A stretch of DNA of 64,000 nt, from the NCBI RefSeq assembly GCF_018812025.1, contig NC_063045.1:1-64000 (forward strand), written 5' to 3'. This document shows, in pieces, positions 24,942 to 34,997 of the stretch. This stretch comes from Megalobrama amblycephala. Its lineage: Eukaryota; Chordata; Actinopteri; Cypriniformes; Xenocyprididae. The notes below the pieces were generated by a model, which had not been told where the DNA came from, did not search any database, and saw only the letters and a list, made by a program, of their open reading frames with translations. The translations under genes were made by a program, and so were the position numbers. Numbering within the stretch: the stretch's first letter is position 1; every line of letters starts with the position of its first letter.

Positions 24942-26513
24942 GTGTTGTTTCATCGCCTTAGTATACCTGACAACTTAGAAGAACTCGATGCTGCAACAGA
25001 AACTATTGGCTCTCTCTTTTCCAGCACATTAGATGCAGTCGCTCCTTTACGTCTAAAGAAGATTAAGGAAACTAATCCAACGCCGTGGTATGATGAGCAC
25101 ACTCGGGCTCTAAAACGAGCTGTGAGAAAAGCTGAACGTAGTTGGAAGAAAACAAAACTAGAAGTTTTTCGCCTTTCGTGGAAAGAAAAAATGATTGAGT
25201 ACAGAACGGCTATAAGAAATGCTAGATCTACTTATTTTTCAAATCTCTTAATAGAAAACAAACATAATCCTAGGTATTTATTTGACACAGTGGCTAAATT
25301 AACTAGAAACAGAGATTCAACTGCTGACGTTTCCATAGAGCACAGCAGTAATGACTTTATGAACTTCTTTACTTGCAAGATTGATAATATTAGAGAGAAA
25401 ATTAAAAACATGCAACCGTCTACAGTTTCGCTTCAGACAGTGCACTGTAGTGTCCCTGAGGTAAAACTAGAATCATTCGCCGCTATAGGAGAGGAAGAAT
25501 TATCCAAACTTATCAAATCATCAAAATCAACGACATGTATGTTAGACCCAATGCCGACTAAACTACTGAAAGAAATGCTTCCAGAGGTCGTAGGTCCACT
25601 TCTTGATATAATTAATTCATCGTTAACACTAGGATACGTGCCAAAAACCTTTAAGCAGGCTATTATTAAACCTCTTATTAAAAAACCTCAACTAGATCCG
25701 AGAGATTTAGTAAATTACAGGCCAATCTCGAATCTACCTTTTCTGTCAAAGATACTAGAAAAGGCAGTTTCATCACAACTGTGCTCCTTTTTAGAAAGAA
25801 ATGGAATCTGTGAGGATTTCCAGTCAGGATTTAGACCGTACCATAGTACTGAGACTGCTCTCGTTAGAGTTACAAACGATCTACTCTTATCATCCGATCG
25901 TGGCTGTATTTCTCTATTAGTGTTATTAGATCTCAGTGCTGCTTTTGACACTATCGATCACAACATTCTTTTAAAAAGACTTGAAAACTATATTGGCATT
26001 AGTGGAATTGCTTTGGCATGGTTCAAATCGTACTTATCTGACCGTTATCAGTCTGTAATAATTAATGAAGAGATGTCGTATCGATCACAGGTTCAGTATG
26101 GAGTACCACAAGGCTCAGTACTAGGACCGTTGCTTTTCACTCTGTACATGCTGCCCTTAGGAGAGATAATTAGGAAGCATGGTGTTAGTTTTCACTGCTA
26201 CGCTGACGATACTCAGCTCTATATTTCCTCGCGCCCTGACGAAACCTACAAATTCACAAAACTAACAGAATGCATAGCTGACATTAAAAACTGGATGACA
26301 AGAAATTTCTTATTATTAAATTCAGAAAAAACTGATATCCTAATCTTTGGACCAAAAACTTCCTCACGAAAAAACCTTGAATACTCTCTAACACTTGACG
26401 GGTGCTCCATTAAACCTTCGTCCTCAGTTAGGAACTGGGTGTGCTCTTCGATACCAATCTTTCATTTGAAAGTCATGTTTCTAGTATCTGTAAAACCGCC
26501 TTCTTCCATCTAA
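24942..26513 (+). pseudogene. L2-type LINE reverse transcriptase ORF2, 5' truncated
   Basis: A 523-codon frame covers the pre-RT linker (residues about 1-170) and most of the RT domain. RT landmarks in order are [16 protein letters not shown] (about residue 265), [26 protein letters not shown] and [12 protein letters not shown] with the catalytic YADD at 26199-26210. The frame ends after a 1-base shift near 26435. Homology continues at 26441-26827 ([32 protein letters not shown]) and 26828-27040, where another stop intervenes. The protein would nick target DNA and reverse-transcribe its own RNA, but without the endonuclease and with shifts this copy is dead. The first ATG is not the original start. 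Confidence 0.88.
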
Positions 26514-27040
26514 AAAATATATCTAAATTACGACATATGCTCTCAATGACAAATGCGGAACAGTTGATTCATGCATTCATGACCTCAAGACTAGATTATT
26601 GTAACGCTCTACTGGGTGGTTGTTCTGCTCGGCTTTTAAACAGACTACAGTTGGTCCAAAATGCGGCAGCTAGAGTTCTTACTAGAACCAGAAAGTATGA
26701 CCATATTAGCCCAGTTCTGTCAACATTACATTGGCTCCCTATTAAACATCGTATAGATTTTAAAATCTTGCTACTTACTTATAAAGCACTAAATGGTTTA
26801 GCTCCCCAGTACCTAAGTGAGCTCTAAATGCATTATAGTCCTTCACGTTTATTGCGATCTCAGAATTCAGGCCAGTTGATAATACCCAGAATATCAAAAT
26901 CAACTGAAGGCGGCAGATCCTTTTCCTATTTAGCACCTAAACTCTGGAACAATCTTCCTAGCATTGTTCGGGAAGCAGACACACTCTGTCAGTTTAAATC
27001 TAGACTAAAAACACATCTCTTTGCTCTTGCATACACATAA
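26441..27040 (+). pseudogene. L2-type LINE ORF2, C-terminal part
   Basis: Two consecutive frames complete the reverse transcriptase C-terminus: 26441-26827 (thumb and post-RT region, NAAARVLTRTRKYDHISPVL) and 26828-27040 (LAPKLWNNLPSIVREADTLC, ending before the 3' UTR). They are separated by a single in-frame stop at 26825 and from the upstream part by a frameshift. Together with the frame at 24942 they make one broken gene. Confidence 0.8.
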
Positions 27041-28165
27041 CACATTATCAATACATTAACATTTTTCAAATCCGTTAAAGGATTGTTACGCTGCAATAAT
27101 TAGGTCAGCCGGAACCGAGAACATTTCCTATAACACTAGATATACCTGTACATCAGAATAAGAATGGCATCTACGCTAATATCTGTCTCTCTGCTTATCC
27201 CGAGGTTTTCCGGGTGCTGGATCCAGGCCGTATCCAGATCAGATGGAGAACCTGTGTCTGGACCTGACTACAACGCAGCCCAGGAGACAATGGGCCTACA
27301 GATCCAGTTCTGGCTGCATAGATTTTTAAATCCCCGTATCCGCTTACAAATATATATATATATATAATCTATTTTTAATCTCTATAATAAAAATGTATAA
27401 TTCAGATTTTGATCTCCATATCCATTTACATATATTATATATATCTTCCAAGGGGTTTTTTCCCTCCTAGGACTTTTTTCCCACGCTGGGTTTTCTCCTA
27501 GGGGGTTTTTTCCACCCCTGGGAGTCAGCCGACATTGGCTTAATGTAGCACCATCTTGTATGTTACATATTACCACGCTTGTTTGTACAGCTTATTTTTA
27601 ACCACTTCCCTTTTTTTCTGTGCTCCTAATATGTAAAGCTGCTTTGAAACAATTACCAATTGTAAAAGCGCTATATAAATAAATTTGACTTGACTGACTT
27701 GACTTGTAGGCCCTTTTCCCGGCCTCCATGACTATGTGCCCGCTTTACGGTCTGTCTGTTAGGTTGAGCTTTGTACTTCCCTTCGGGGTTAACTGCGTAA
27801 TTGTGCTTAGCTCCCTAAGCTGGTTTGGTTGTAGACTTCTATGAAGTCTCCCATTAGACCGGCCCCCAGGCTGGTTTGTGCTCCCCTGGGTCAGGGGTCT
27901 TTAGCGCACAGCCTTTCATGCCATGATGCGGGATGCCTGCTACAGTCGCTCAAAGACAAAAAGATGTCGGCTGTTTCCCCAGGCGCTCCCTTTATATGTC
28001 ACGGTTCGCGCCGTTTGACGTGATAGGCTGTCGCCGGCCAATAGGATTGGAGTGTGGTGATTTTTGGCATTTCGAGCACGGGTCACGGAGGACGTTCCCC
28101 ATAGCGCAGTCAGCGCAGAGTCTCGTTCCCTGTTCTCAGGGAACCATGGTTACATACGTAACCTG

Positions 28166-28822
28166 AGACGTTCTTCTTTCATCATTAAAGTTTATTATTT
28201 CCACACGTTTTAAAGCTATATCAGTTTAAGCTTCTAATGGATCGTTTTCTGAGCGCACTTATCTGAAACGCACACACACACACACAACCTTACAGAAATC
28301 GTATGTGTATGTAGATCTGTGGCGCATTCCCTTCAAAAATCAAACTAATCCACTGCGTTCAGCGGCTCAGATGTCAGTAAATGAAGACTGTTATCTTCAC
28401 TCTTACATCCAACAACAAAACATCTCAGTTACTCACCAGACATTGTTGTCTACAGCTGCTCGAGCGCAGAGAAAATGGCGGACAGCTCGCTGAGGGTGGA
28501 AACTATGGTAACACAGGTCTGTCAATCAGTGGCCATGGGCGGGGCCTGTGTTTAATGTGACGTCACATTGCTCAGAGAATTAAAACGGCTTGTCTAATGA
28601 CACTGCTTTGGTTTAATGGGGATTAAAAAAAGGAATGGGTGGATTTTTATCATTGTAGGGTGATTGTGTTCACACACATTATGTCCAAACGTCTTGTATA
28701 AGTGGATTTTGCATAATATGTGCGCTTTAAATACTTTAAAACACCTAAAATTACAAACTTTTGTTCAGCTGAATCACAACACAGGCAGGAGCGCGGCGCA
28801 GTCTTATGACGTATAGATATAC
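28166..28822. other. Stretch between DIRS-like element and solo LTR
   Basis: No gene was recognised. The part at about 28630-28730 (ggtggatttttatcattgtagggtg) looks like a common fish MITE end, and 28268-28286 is a short (CA)n run. Confidence 0.35.
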
Positions 28823-29175
28823 TGTCATGATCACTAGAGGGCACTCCACCCCCGACTATTGCCTCACCACTTCTGACTTCATTTCCCATAACCCACTTCC
28901 CGGACTCATTATCCCTTCATTGTACCCAGCTGTCTTCAGTTTTGTTATTAGTGTCTGTCTATTTATACTGAGTTTGTTTCTGCCTTTGTCGAGTCTTAAT
29001 CTTTTGTCACCGGCGGCGTTACTGAACACTCTGTTTTTTTGGTTTTTGTTCCTTGTTTCTTGTGTGGACTGTTCATGTGGTGTTTGACTCTTGCCTGGAT
29101 GTACAACAATTTTGGATTTCCCTATTAAATGCTGCAACTGGATCTTACCCTCAAGTCTCAGTGCATTACGTGACA
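28823..29175 (+). mobile_element. Solo LTR, Gypsy-like
   Basis: The 353-bp segment runs TGTCATGATCACTAGAGG to cattacgtgACA with a polyadenylation-like region ccctattaaatgctgcaactgg near the end. Its last 230 bp and the following tatagatatagatatctcac flank recur at 43291-43546, so part of this LTR and the adjoining receptor 3' flank were duplicated together. Flanking tatac/tatag might be a decayed 5-bp target duplication. Confidence 0.65.
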
Positions 29176-29727
29176 TATAGATATAGATATCTCACTAATT
29201 CTTGAGATAAGAGACAAAGTTAGTCATGTTTGAGATGTTAGTTTTTATTATTGAATAACACATTATTATAAACTGATATATTTGTAGACAAAGGTCTCAG
29301 CTAATGAACATGTAAGGGAACAGGTTTTTCTGAAAATGTTTTCTTCTAAAAATGTACATTTATTCACTTCAGAACGTAATTTGTGTCAACTCCGTCAGAC
29401 ACATTAAAAAGATGCTATTTTAATTTGATCCTCAATAACAGTGTAAAATACACATGACAAATATACAGCAGTAGTAGTAAAGTGAGATCTGTGTCTCTGA
29501 GAGAAATATAAACAATAAAGCCTTAAAATAAGAGTTTTACAAATCTGACACTGAAAGAGAAGCTCAAATAATCATCAGTTTTTATTATGACAAAAACACA
29601 CTTGAAGAATCTTTAAAGTTCAGCGTTCTGCTTCAGATTTAAGCACTTCCTGAAAAGGATGAACATGTAAAGCCGTAAATGAATCAATCTCACCAATATT
29701 AATATATGCTGAATCAGTCATCATCAA

Positions 29728-29873
29728 TCATGCACCTGATGTGTGAATATGTGCTTGATCTCCTTCAGCTCTTCTGGATCTGATGTGATAAACCACAAGA
29801 ATGACAGTAGCCACGCCCACCAGAGCAGAGAGGACCAATCGGATCACAGCTTCAGTAGGACCACAACAGTGGA
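29728..29873 (-). CDS. Locus A exon 6: transmembrane segment and tail
   Basis: After acceptor cctcag the exon encodes [12 protein letters not shown], a hydrophobic segment [17 protein letters not shown] and a basic stop-transfer HIRSRR, then a short tail ending in TGA at 29730-29728. An alternative donor, CAG|GTGCAT, lies seven bases before the stop and could add a further tail exon (a tttttcag acceptor lies near 29660). No immunoreceptor tyrosine switch motif is visible. Confidence 0.75.
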
Positions 29874-29943
29874 CTGAGGAATAAAAACATCAAAGTGAGA
29901 TCAGCTCAGTCAATAAACGCTAATATCATCAGCGCTGCCGTAC

Positions 29944-30105
29944 CTGAACATGTGTGACAGAGGTGAGTGATGTGCAGATGTTGAGTCTGGTGGCTGATGG
30001 GATTGTTCAGCACACAGCTGTAGGTGTTTTTATCCTGATATTCCACCTCCAGAGGTAGAGAGAGACTGATGCTGAGATCAGACGCACTGATGCTGGACAA
30101 TGAAC
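29944..30105 (-). pseudogene. Locus A exon 5, second part of C2 Ig domain
   Basis: This part continues with [20 protein letters not shown], then [20 protein letters not shown] with the F-strand Cys, and a terminal LCHTC pair that probably forms the extra disulfide typical of SLAM C2 domains. It ends at donor GTACGG. The 5' border is the transposon's other target-duplication copy (30098-30105). A 6-bp deletion relative to locus B lies next to the insertion. Confidence 0.8.
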
Positions 30106-32141
30106 GGTAACACTTTACAATAACAGTACATGAATAACCATGAACTAATACCTGAATTAATAGTTACTTCAACATGAACTCATGATTAGTTAAGATATGA
30201 ACTAATGAAGAGTGATCCTTAACTACAACAGGAGTCATAAGGATTCATGCATGAAAACAGCAGCCTTAACTACGCGTTAATACATGTTTGATAATTAATG
30301 CATTAATTAACATTTAGGGGTAAACTAAATCAAACAGTCTCTATAAGAAGGAATAATAAATACTTGGACTTTGAAATAAATGTAAACAATTTATTATTGT
30401 CAGAATTTAAACTAGTGACATCAGCAGCTTCATTATAAACATTACAGAAAGGCACAGGATTAGTTTGTCATTATTTTCACTGATCCTCCTTATCAAACAT
30501 ATAAAATACTAAATACACTAATAATTTATCTTAAAAGGTCTTAATATGTTTTGTGATATTCTTTCCTATCAAACTAAACAACTGTGACTTATAACAGTTC
30601 CTGAGGAATCGGTTCCCAAAAAAAAAAAAAAATAACCAAACAGGAAACATGAACTAAGGTCAGGGAGCGTTTGCTGGATTCAGATTCAGAAGTTCACTCT
30701 CCATCCAGACACAGGCCGTGATCATACTGTACCCTCCATTCTCTGACTTTTTGAAAAGTCACACAACATCACTTAACTGGGCTGAACACTTATATAGTTG
30801 TGTTAGTACATGTGTATTTGATAGTAAGTTAATGAAAAATCACAAGTTGAATTTGGTAAGTAGTTAATAATTAATTAATTATGATTGTGCCCCCTCAAGT
30901 AAAGTCATGACATAATTATGCATTAACAAACCATTAGTTAATGTTAGTATATGGTTAGTTAATTATGATTGTGCCCCCTCAAGTAAAGTCATGACATAAT
31001 TATGCATTAACAAACCATTAGTTAATGTTAGTATATGGTTAGTTAATTATGATTGTGCCCCCTCAAGTAAAGTCATGACATAATTATGCATTATTAAGCT
31101 ACTAGTTGATGTTAGTATATGGTTAGTTAATTATGATCGTGCCCCCTCAAGTAAAGACATGACACGATGCACGTACAAATCATTCACTAATATATGAATA
31201 AACACTAAGAGTGCCGTCCTTATTCCTTTACACCCCGGTGCAAAAAAACAAAATAAAATGTATTTGTATTTTATTTTTATTTACATATTTAAACATATAT
31301 GGACTTGAAAGCAAGCCATAAACATACCTGTAAAGACACACATAAGGCACATTTACATGTAAAATCGGGCGCGTCCACAAGCTAATGCTAATCAAAGCAT
31401 ATACATTTAAACGACAAAAATACAAATACAGTTAATAACTGCACATAACCTCCTGAAAACCCCAATAAAACATACATGTAAATATGTCTTTAATTATGAA
31501 TTCGGCTTACCAAAGCAGTCAACATTTATTAGTTTAAAATGCCAGCAACACAACAAACGCGCCAAGAGAACACCTAGTGTGCGCCACTAATAAGTGTCCC
31601 GCCAGAAACAAACCCTACATACTTTAGTTCCGGGAATAATCTATGACTATTTAGCTATGACTAAATATAAATGAGCAATAAAAATCAGAAAACGGTTTAG
31701 ATCAAATTAAATTTATTAGTGGTAGTTAGTCTATTTTCCACATTTGATTCGACAGATCTATGTAATTAATGGCTAAATAATCATGTGCCATTCCAATCAT
31801 TTGTCACAAAGCTGCAGATGGCAGATTATGATATTACAGTGTAAATTATGACAGTATTAAATCACGTTTAATTCAAATTCAGAGTACTTCTTGTTTACTC
31901 TTATGGAGCCTGATTTATTTAGTTTACCTCTAAATGTTAATTAATGCATTAATTATCAAACATGTATTAACGCATAGTTAAGGCTGCTGTTTTCATGCAT
32001 GAATCCTTATGACTCCTGTAGTAGTTAAGGATCACTCTTCATTAGTTCATATCTTAACTAATCATGAGTTCATGTTGAAGTAACTATTAATTTAGGTATT
32101 AGTTCATGATTATTCATGTACTGTTATTGTAAAGTGTTACC
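30106..32141. mobile_element. Non-autonomous DNA transposon with 225-bp TIRs in receptor exon
   Basis: The element starts GGTAACACTTTACAATAACA and its first ~225 bp recur inverted at 31917-32141. The flanking 8-bp duplication caatgaac is perfect (30098-30105 and 32142-32149), and locus B shows the empty site. The interior has no transposase; it holds an 84-bp tandem repeat and AT-rich DNA. The termini resemble those of the element at 46455-48480 (GGTAGCACTTTA, also 8-bp TSD). hAT, P and Zisupton elements make 8-bp duplications, and I cannot decide among them. Confidence 0.92.
30870..31165 (+). repeat. 84-bp tandem repeat, about 3.5 copies
   Basis: The box atgattgtgccccctcaagt recurs at 30881, 30965, 31049 and (with one change) 31133, exactly 84 bp apart. 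The first units are almost identical and the last is diverged. It lies inside the transposon that splits locus A. With no spacer diversity and no cas genes this is a minisatellite, not a CRISPR. Confidence 0.92.
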
Positions 32142-32278
32142 CAATGAACCTTTGTACCAGGAGAGAGTCACATGACTCACATTCACCACTGAACACACCA
32201 ATGAACATGATGATGATGATGATGATGATGAAGAACATTGAGAAGAGTTACTGCTGATGACAGGAACAGGCAGACGAG
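32142..32278 (-). pseudogene. Locus A exon 5, first part of C2 Ig domain
   Basis: After acceptor tgttttcag the exon encodes [15 protein letters not shown], a serine-rich run made by a (GAT)n microsatellite, and [19 protein letters not shown] with the B-strand Cys and core Trp. It is cut at 32142 by the transposon, which leaves the target duplication caatgaac at 32142-32149. In locus B the same exon is uninterrupted. Confidence 0.8.
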
Positions 32279-32516
32279 CTGAAAACATGAGAGAATAAAG
32301 AGAAATGAGGATGAATGAAGAGATTCAAGAAACATCCAGAGGAACCAAGATGATCAAAAGTAGAGCATTTAAAACTATTGAATAGAAAGTTAAATATAAA
32401 CCTGCTGTTCATGTGAAAGTAAGAGAATTAGTCATTTGAACTCATTACTCATGATAAGATACTTCTTTAGATCTAGCTGTAATAAATAAAACACGTGAAA
32501 CTGATATTTAACTCAC

Positions 32517-32798
32517 CGTAGACAATGAGACGAATATAAGAACGCCTGCTGAGAGTGTCGGCCCATAGTTCATAAACTCCATCATGTTTCATTGTGATGT
32601 TTGTGATGGTCAGAGATCCAGTTTGATTGTCCAGCTTCAGTCTGTCTCTGAATCTCCCATCAAGAACATCATCATATACAGTGAATATGTCGTCCTCTTT
32701 AATGATTACAGCTATTAAAGTGTCTCCAAACCTCCACTGAATCAGATAAACCTTTATTTCAGCGTTTAGAGTGACTGAATCTCCCTCCGTCACTGACA
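32517..32798 (-). CDS. Locus A exon 4: V-type Ig domain 3
   Basis: The 282-nt exon has acceptor tgtttcag and donor GTGAGT. It encodes [40 protein letters not shown] and KHDGVYELW. The intron sequence after it matches that after the single V exon of locus B, and the IRLIVYG end is shared, so this exon is the counterpart of the locus B V exon. Confidence 0.78.
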
Positions 32799-32960
32799 CT
32801 GAAACAGGGTTTGTCACAGATAAACTGATTATAATGGTTTATTAAATTAAATAGTTTCTAAATTTAAATTTGAAATAAACAATATCATAAAACAGCAAAA
32901 ATAAACTAAATGATGTATGAATTCATTTAAACTTTGTCATTAAAAAAAATTTGAACTCAC

Positions 32961-33236
32961 CAATGACAGCGAGAGAGACATCAAGACGCATATGTTTGAT
33001 CCATAGTTCATATTCTCCAGCGTGTTTCATTGTGGTGTTTGTGATGGTCAGAGATCCAGTTTGATTGTCCAGCTTCAGTCTGTCTCTGAATCTCCCATCA
33101 AGAACATCATCATATACAGTGAATCTGTTGACCCATTTATCGATTAAAGCTATTAAAGTGTCTCCAAACCTCCACTGAATCAGATAAACCTTTATTTCAG
33201 CGTTTAGAGTGACTGAATCTCCCTCCTTCACTGACA
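32961..33236 (-). CDS. Locus A exon 3: V-type Ig domain 2
   Basis: The 276-nt exon encodes SVKEGDSVTLNAEIKVYLIQ, the W-containing RFGDTLIAL segment, [20 protein letters not shown] and KHAGEYELW. It shares long identical stretches with exon 4, which indicates recent exon duplication within the gene. The acceptor is gattcag and the donor GTGAG. No cysteine lies at the B and F strand positions. Confidence 0.78.
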
Positions 33237-33435
33237 CTGAATCAAACACACACATGGAGAACTAACAGAAACAGGTTCAACACAGATTAAGACACTCATT
33301 TATGAAAGTAAATAGTTTTAAACTTAAATTTGAAATTTCATCATTAAACAACAGAAGCAAAATCTAGTTTGGATTATTAATTGAATCTTTGTGCTGATTA
33401 AAATATAAAACAAGTGAAACTGATATTTAACTCAC

Positions 33436-33744
33436 CAGTGACAAAGAGACGGAAATAATCACTCCTATAGTTGATCCCTTGGTGATAATCTCCATCATGT
33501 TTCATTGTGATGTTTGTGATGGTCAGAGATCCAGTTTGATTGTCCAGCTTCAGTCTGTCTCTGAATCTCCCATCACCAACATTATCATATACAGTGAATC
33601 TGTCGGCCCGTTTATTGATTTCAGCTATTAAAGTGTCTTTAAAGCTCCACCGAATCACATCATCATCCTTCAGTTCAGTAAGACCAAAGTTTAGAGTGAC
33701 TGAATCGCCCACAAACACTATCTTCTCTTCAGCACCAAACACTC
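33436..33744 (-). CDS. Locus A exon 2: V-type Ig domain 1
   Basis: The 309-nt exon follows acceptor cttcag (33750-33745) and ends at donor GTGAGT. It encodes VFGAEEKIVFVGDSVTLNFG, then WSFKDTLIAEINK, then [20 protein letters not shown] and a G-D-Y F-strand motif without the Cys. This is the most divergent of the three V exons and would form the membrane-distal ligand-binding domain. NQT and NIT are possible N-glycosylation sites. Confidence 0.78.
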
Positions 33745-33982
33745 CTGAAGAACAGAGTTTTTCACAGATTTAAGCTTTCCTCATGATTCTCCTGTGTATT
33801 GTGTGGATCATTAGATTAAAGACTGTTCTTTGAGTTATTTCCTGAGTCGTGCGCTTCACTACAGCCACCGTCGCTGACACTAACAGTGAATGTTAATCTT
33901 CTCTAACTAATTTAACCAGTAATGTATCACATGGTACCAGAACAGACACAACTGAAGCCATAAAAACACATTTAAAACTCAC

Positions 33983-34034
33983 CATCCAGACGCCACAAAC
34001 AGAGCAAAACTAACTTGAGGAACATTTTCTTCAT
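33983..34034 (-). CDS. Locus A exon 1: signal peptide
   Basis: The 52-nt exon starts at ATG 34034-34032, encodes MKKMFLKLVLLCLWRLD and one extra base, and ends at donor GTGAG (33982-33978). The one-base remainder joins the first bases of the V1 exon to give Gly, matching phase 1. The same exon is present as orphan copies at 10491-10542 and 48632-48683. The upstream minus-strand flank is conserved in all three and probably contains the promoter. Confidence 0.78.
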
Positions 34035-34367
34035 CGTTTCACTGAAAAGCCCACGATAGTGACTCTTAAAATGTCTGAAAACCCTCAGATTGATCTGAAA
34101 CACACTGAACTGTGATATTTATCTGGTTGTGTGTGAATCCTCCCCCAAACTCAGTTAGTTTCCACTCACACATCCGTCTCCTTTAACGTCACGAAAATCA
34201 ACAAGTTTTTGCTGATCTTGCATTTTCAAATGAATTCTGGGCCTGAATGAAAACTAACAGCAGAAGAGTGAAATATTGGATTAGATATCTGAATCTACTG
34301 GTGTGTTATTTAGTGCTGTGAGCTGTCAATCATATTTGACCTCTGACCTGTGACTCTTATTTGACTG

Positions 34368-34568
34368 TTGATGGATTCACTTTATTTCAGTGTAAAGATG
34401 TTTAGTGTGGAGTGGAAGATTGTGATCTTCTTATTATCAGGAGAGAAAATGAAGAAATGCTTCAGCCTCAAACTGCTGACGCACACAGAGACGACAAACA
34501 TCCAGCAGAAGCTGTTTATCCACCGACAGATCAAACCAGACACACTGATGCTTGAACAGATCAAATAA
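34368..34568 (+). other. Conserved 66-codon open frame, copy 2
   Basis: Same frame as at 10874-11074, with KKCFSLKLL in place of KKYFSHKLL and LEQIK at the end. It runs divergently from receptor exon 1, starting 334 bp upstream of it. Family unknown; coding status doubtful. Confidence 0.3.
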
Positions 34569-34936
34569 AAGAGAAAATCATCACAGGGTTCATTTGACGC
34601 AAAAGCCAGTAAATTACATGTATAACATTTGCCTGTGTTGAGTTCTTACTAGATCCAGGAAGTGTGACGTGTGTGTTATATTTATTTTTGGAACAGATCG
34701 ATCGTAGGCCTTATTTATCTGAGCTTATGTACCTCAGTGTTGAGTATGCGCATGATTTATAAATCAAGGGAACTAAATAGTAAATCGTGCGCACAATTTG
34801 ATTTTTTTCTTGCATGTCATGTGCGGGGTATCCGTATGTTCATAACATAATAATAAAACATTTTATTTATAAAGCACTTTACATTTTAAAGTAAATCTCA
34901 AAGTGCTACAATAGAGGCAAGATAAAACAAAAAACG

Positions 34937-34997
34937 GTAACACTTTACTTGTGCATAAGACTGACATGACACCTTCATTATCATGTCATAACACGTT
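34937..34997. mobile_element. DNA element left arm (GGTAACACTTTAC)
   Basis: The segment starts ggtaacactttacttgtgc and continues gactgacatgacacc...catgtcataacacgt. It is the left part of a common non-autonomous element; the rest resumes at 38885 (gtcatgaatatgaagg) after the ERV-like LTR, whose 4-bp duplication acgt lies at 34993-34996. This is the oldest layer of the nested stack. Confidence 0.6.

Larger units (their letters stand above)
24935..27707 (+). mobile_element. L2-type LINE, 5'-truncated, nested in DIRS-like element
   Basis: The insert interrupts the DIRS-like element; copy 2 of that element reads across the site without it. It ends in the L2 3' tail gcgctatataaataaatttg plus ttgactt repeats (27670-27707). 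The endonuclease domain is missing, as expected for a copy truncated during target-primed reverse transcription. It is the best-preserved L2 in the window and serves as the reference for the fragments at 8.2, 36.0, 43.0, 51.6 and 57 kb. Confidence 0.9.
21723..28165 (+). mobile_element. Gag-only DIRS-like element with inverted ends, copy 1
   Basis: The left end carries the palindrome gttccctttcgaaagggaac (21723-21742) followed by about 190 bp that recur inverted at about 27930-28125. The right end holds gttccctgttctcagggaac and the palindrome ggttacatacgtaacc. Inverted rather than direct long terminal repeats are the mark of DIRS tyrosine-recombinase retrotransposons. A DIRS-type gag lies at 21964-22794, but no RT, RNase H or recombinase is present. 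That place is taken by a non-coding degenerate repeat region (22980-24930), which is resumed after a nested L2 at 27708. Without the L2 the element is about 3.6 kb. A second copy at 53.2-56.9 kb shares the internal region, so this is a family and not a one-off deletion. Confidence 0.8.
29728..34034 (-). pseudogene. CD2/SLAM-family Ig receptor, locus A, split by transposon
   Basis: Six minus-strand exons with GT/AG ends and phase-1 boundaries encode signal peptide (34034-33983), V1 (33744-33436), V2 (33236-32961), V3 (32798-32517), a C2 domain (32278-32142 plus 30105-29944) and transmembrane plus short tail (29873-29728). The V domains lack the usual disulfide cysteines and repeat [20 protein letters not shown], while the C2 domain has them. 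That pattern is typical of the CD2/SLAM group (CD48-like) that mediates leukocyte adhesion. No tyrosine signalling motif is seen in the tail. A 2036-bp DNA transposon at 30106-32141 splits the C2 exon; without it and one target-duplication copy the exon keeps frame. The locus is a pseudogene unless the insert is spliced out. A paralogue lies at 60818-61862. Confidence 0.8.
33776..34830 (-). repeat. Receptor 5' flank duplication, copy 2 (in gene)
   Basis: This is the in-place copy: intron 1, exon 1, promoter and upstream flank of locus A. It is nearly identical to 10250-11340 and to the split copy between 46.3 and 51.3 kb. The match starts at tcatgattctcctgtgtattg and ends near tcatgtgcgggg. 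Locus A is the only copy joined to Ig exons. Confidence 0.85.

Noticed and set aside
27164..27576. Open frames in the L2 3' region as genes
   Set aside because: The position corresponds to the L2 3' UTR, which recurs as non-coding sequence at 36041-36418.
30870..31165. CRISPR-like regular repeats
   Set aside because: The 84-bp units are contiguous with no variable spacers, lie inside a eukaryotic transposon and have no cas genes nearby.
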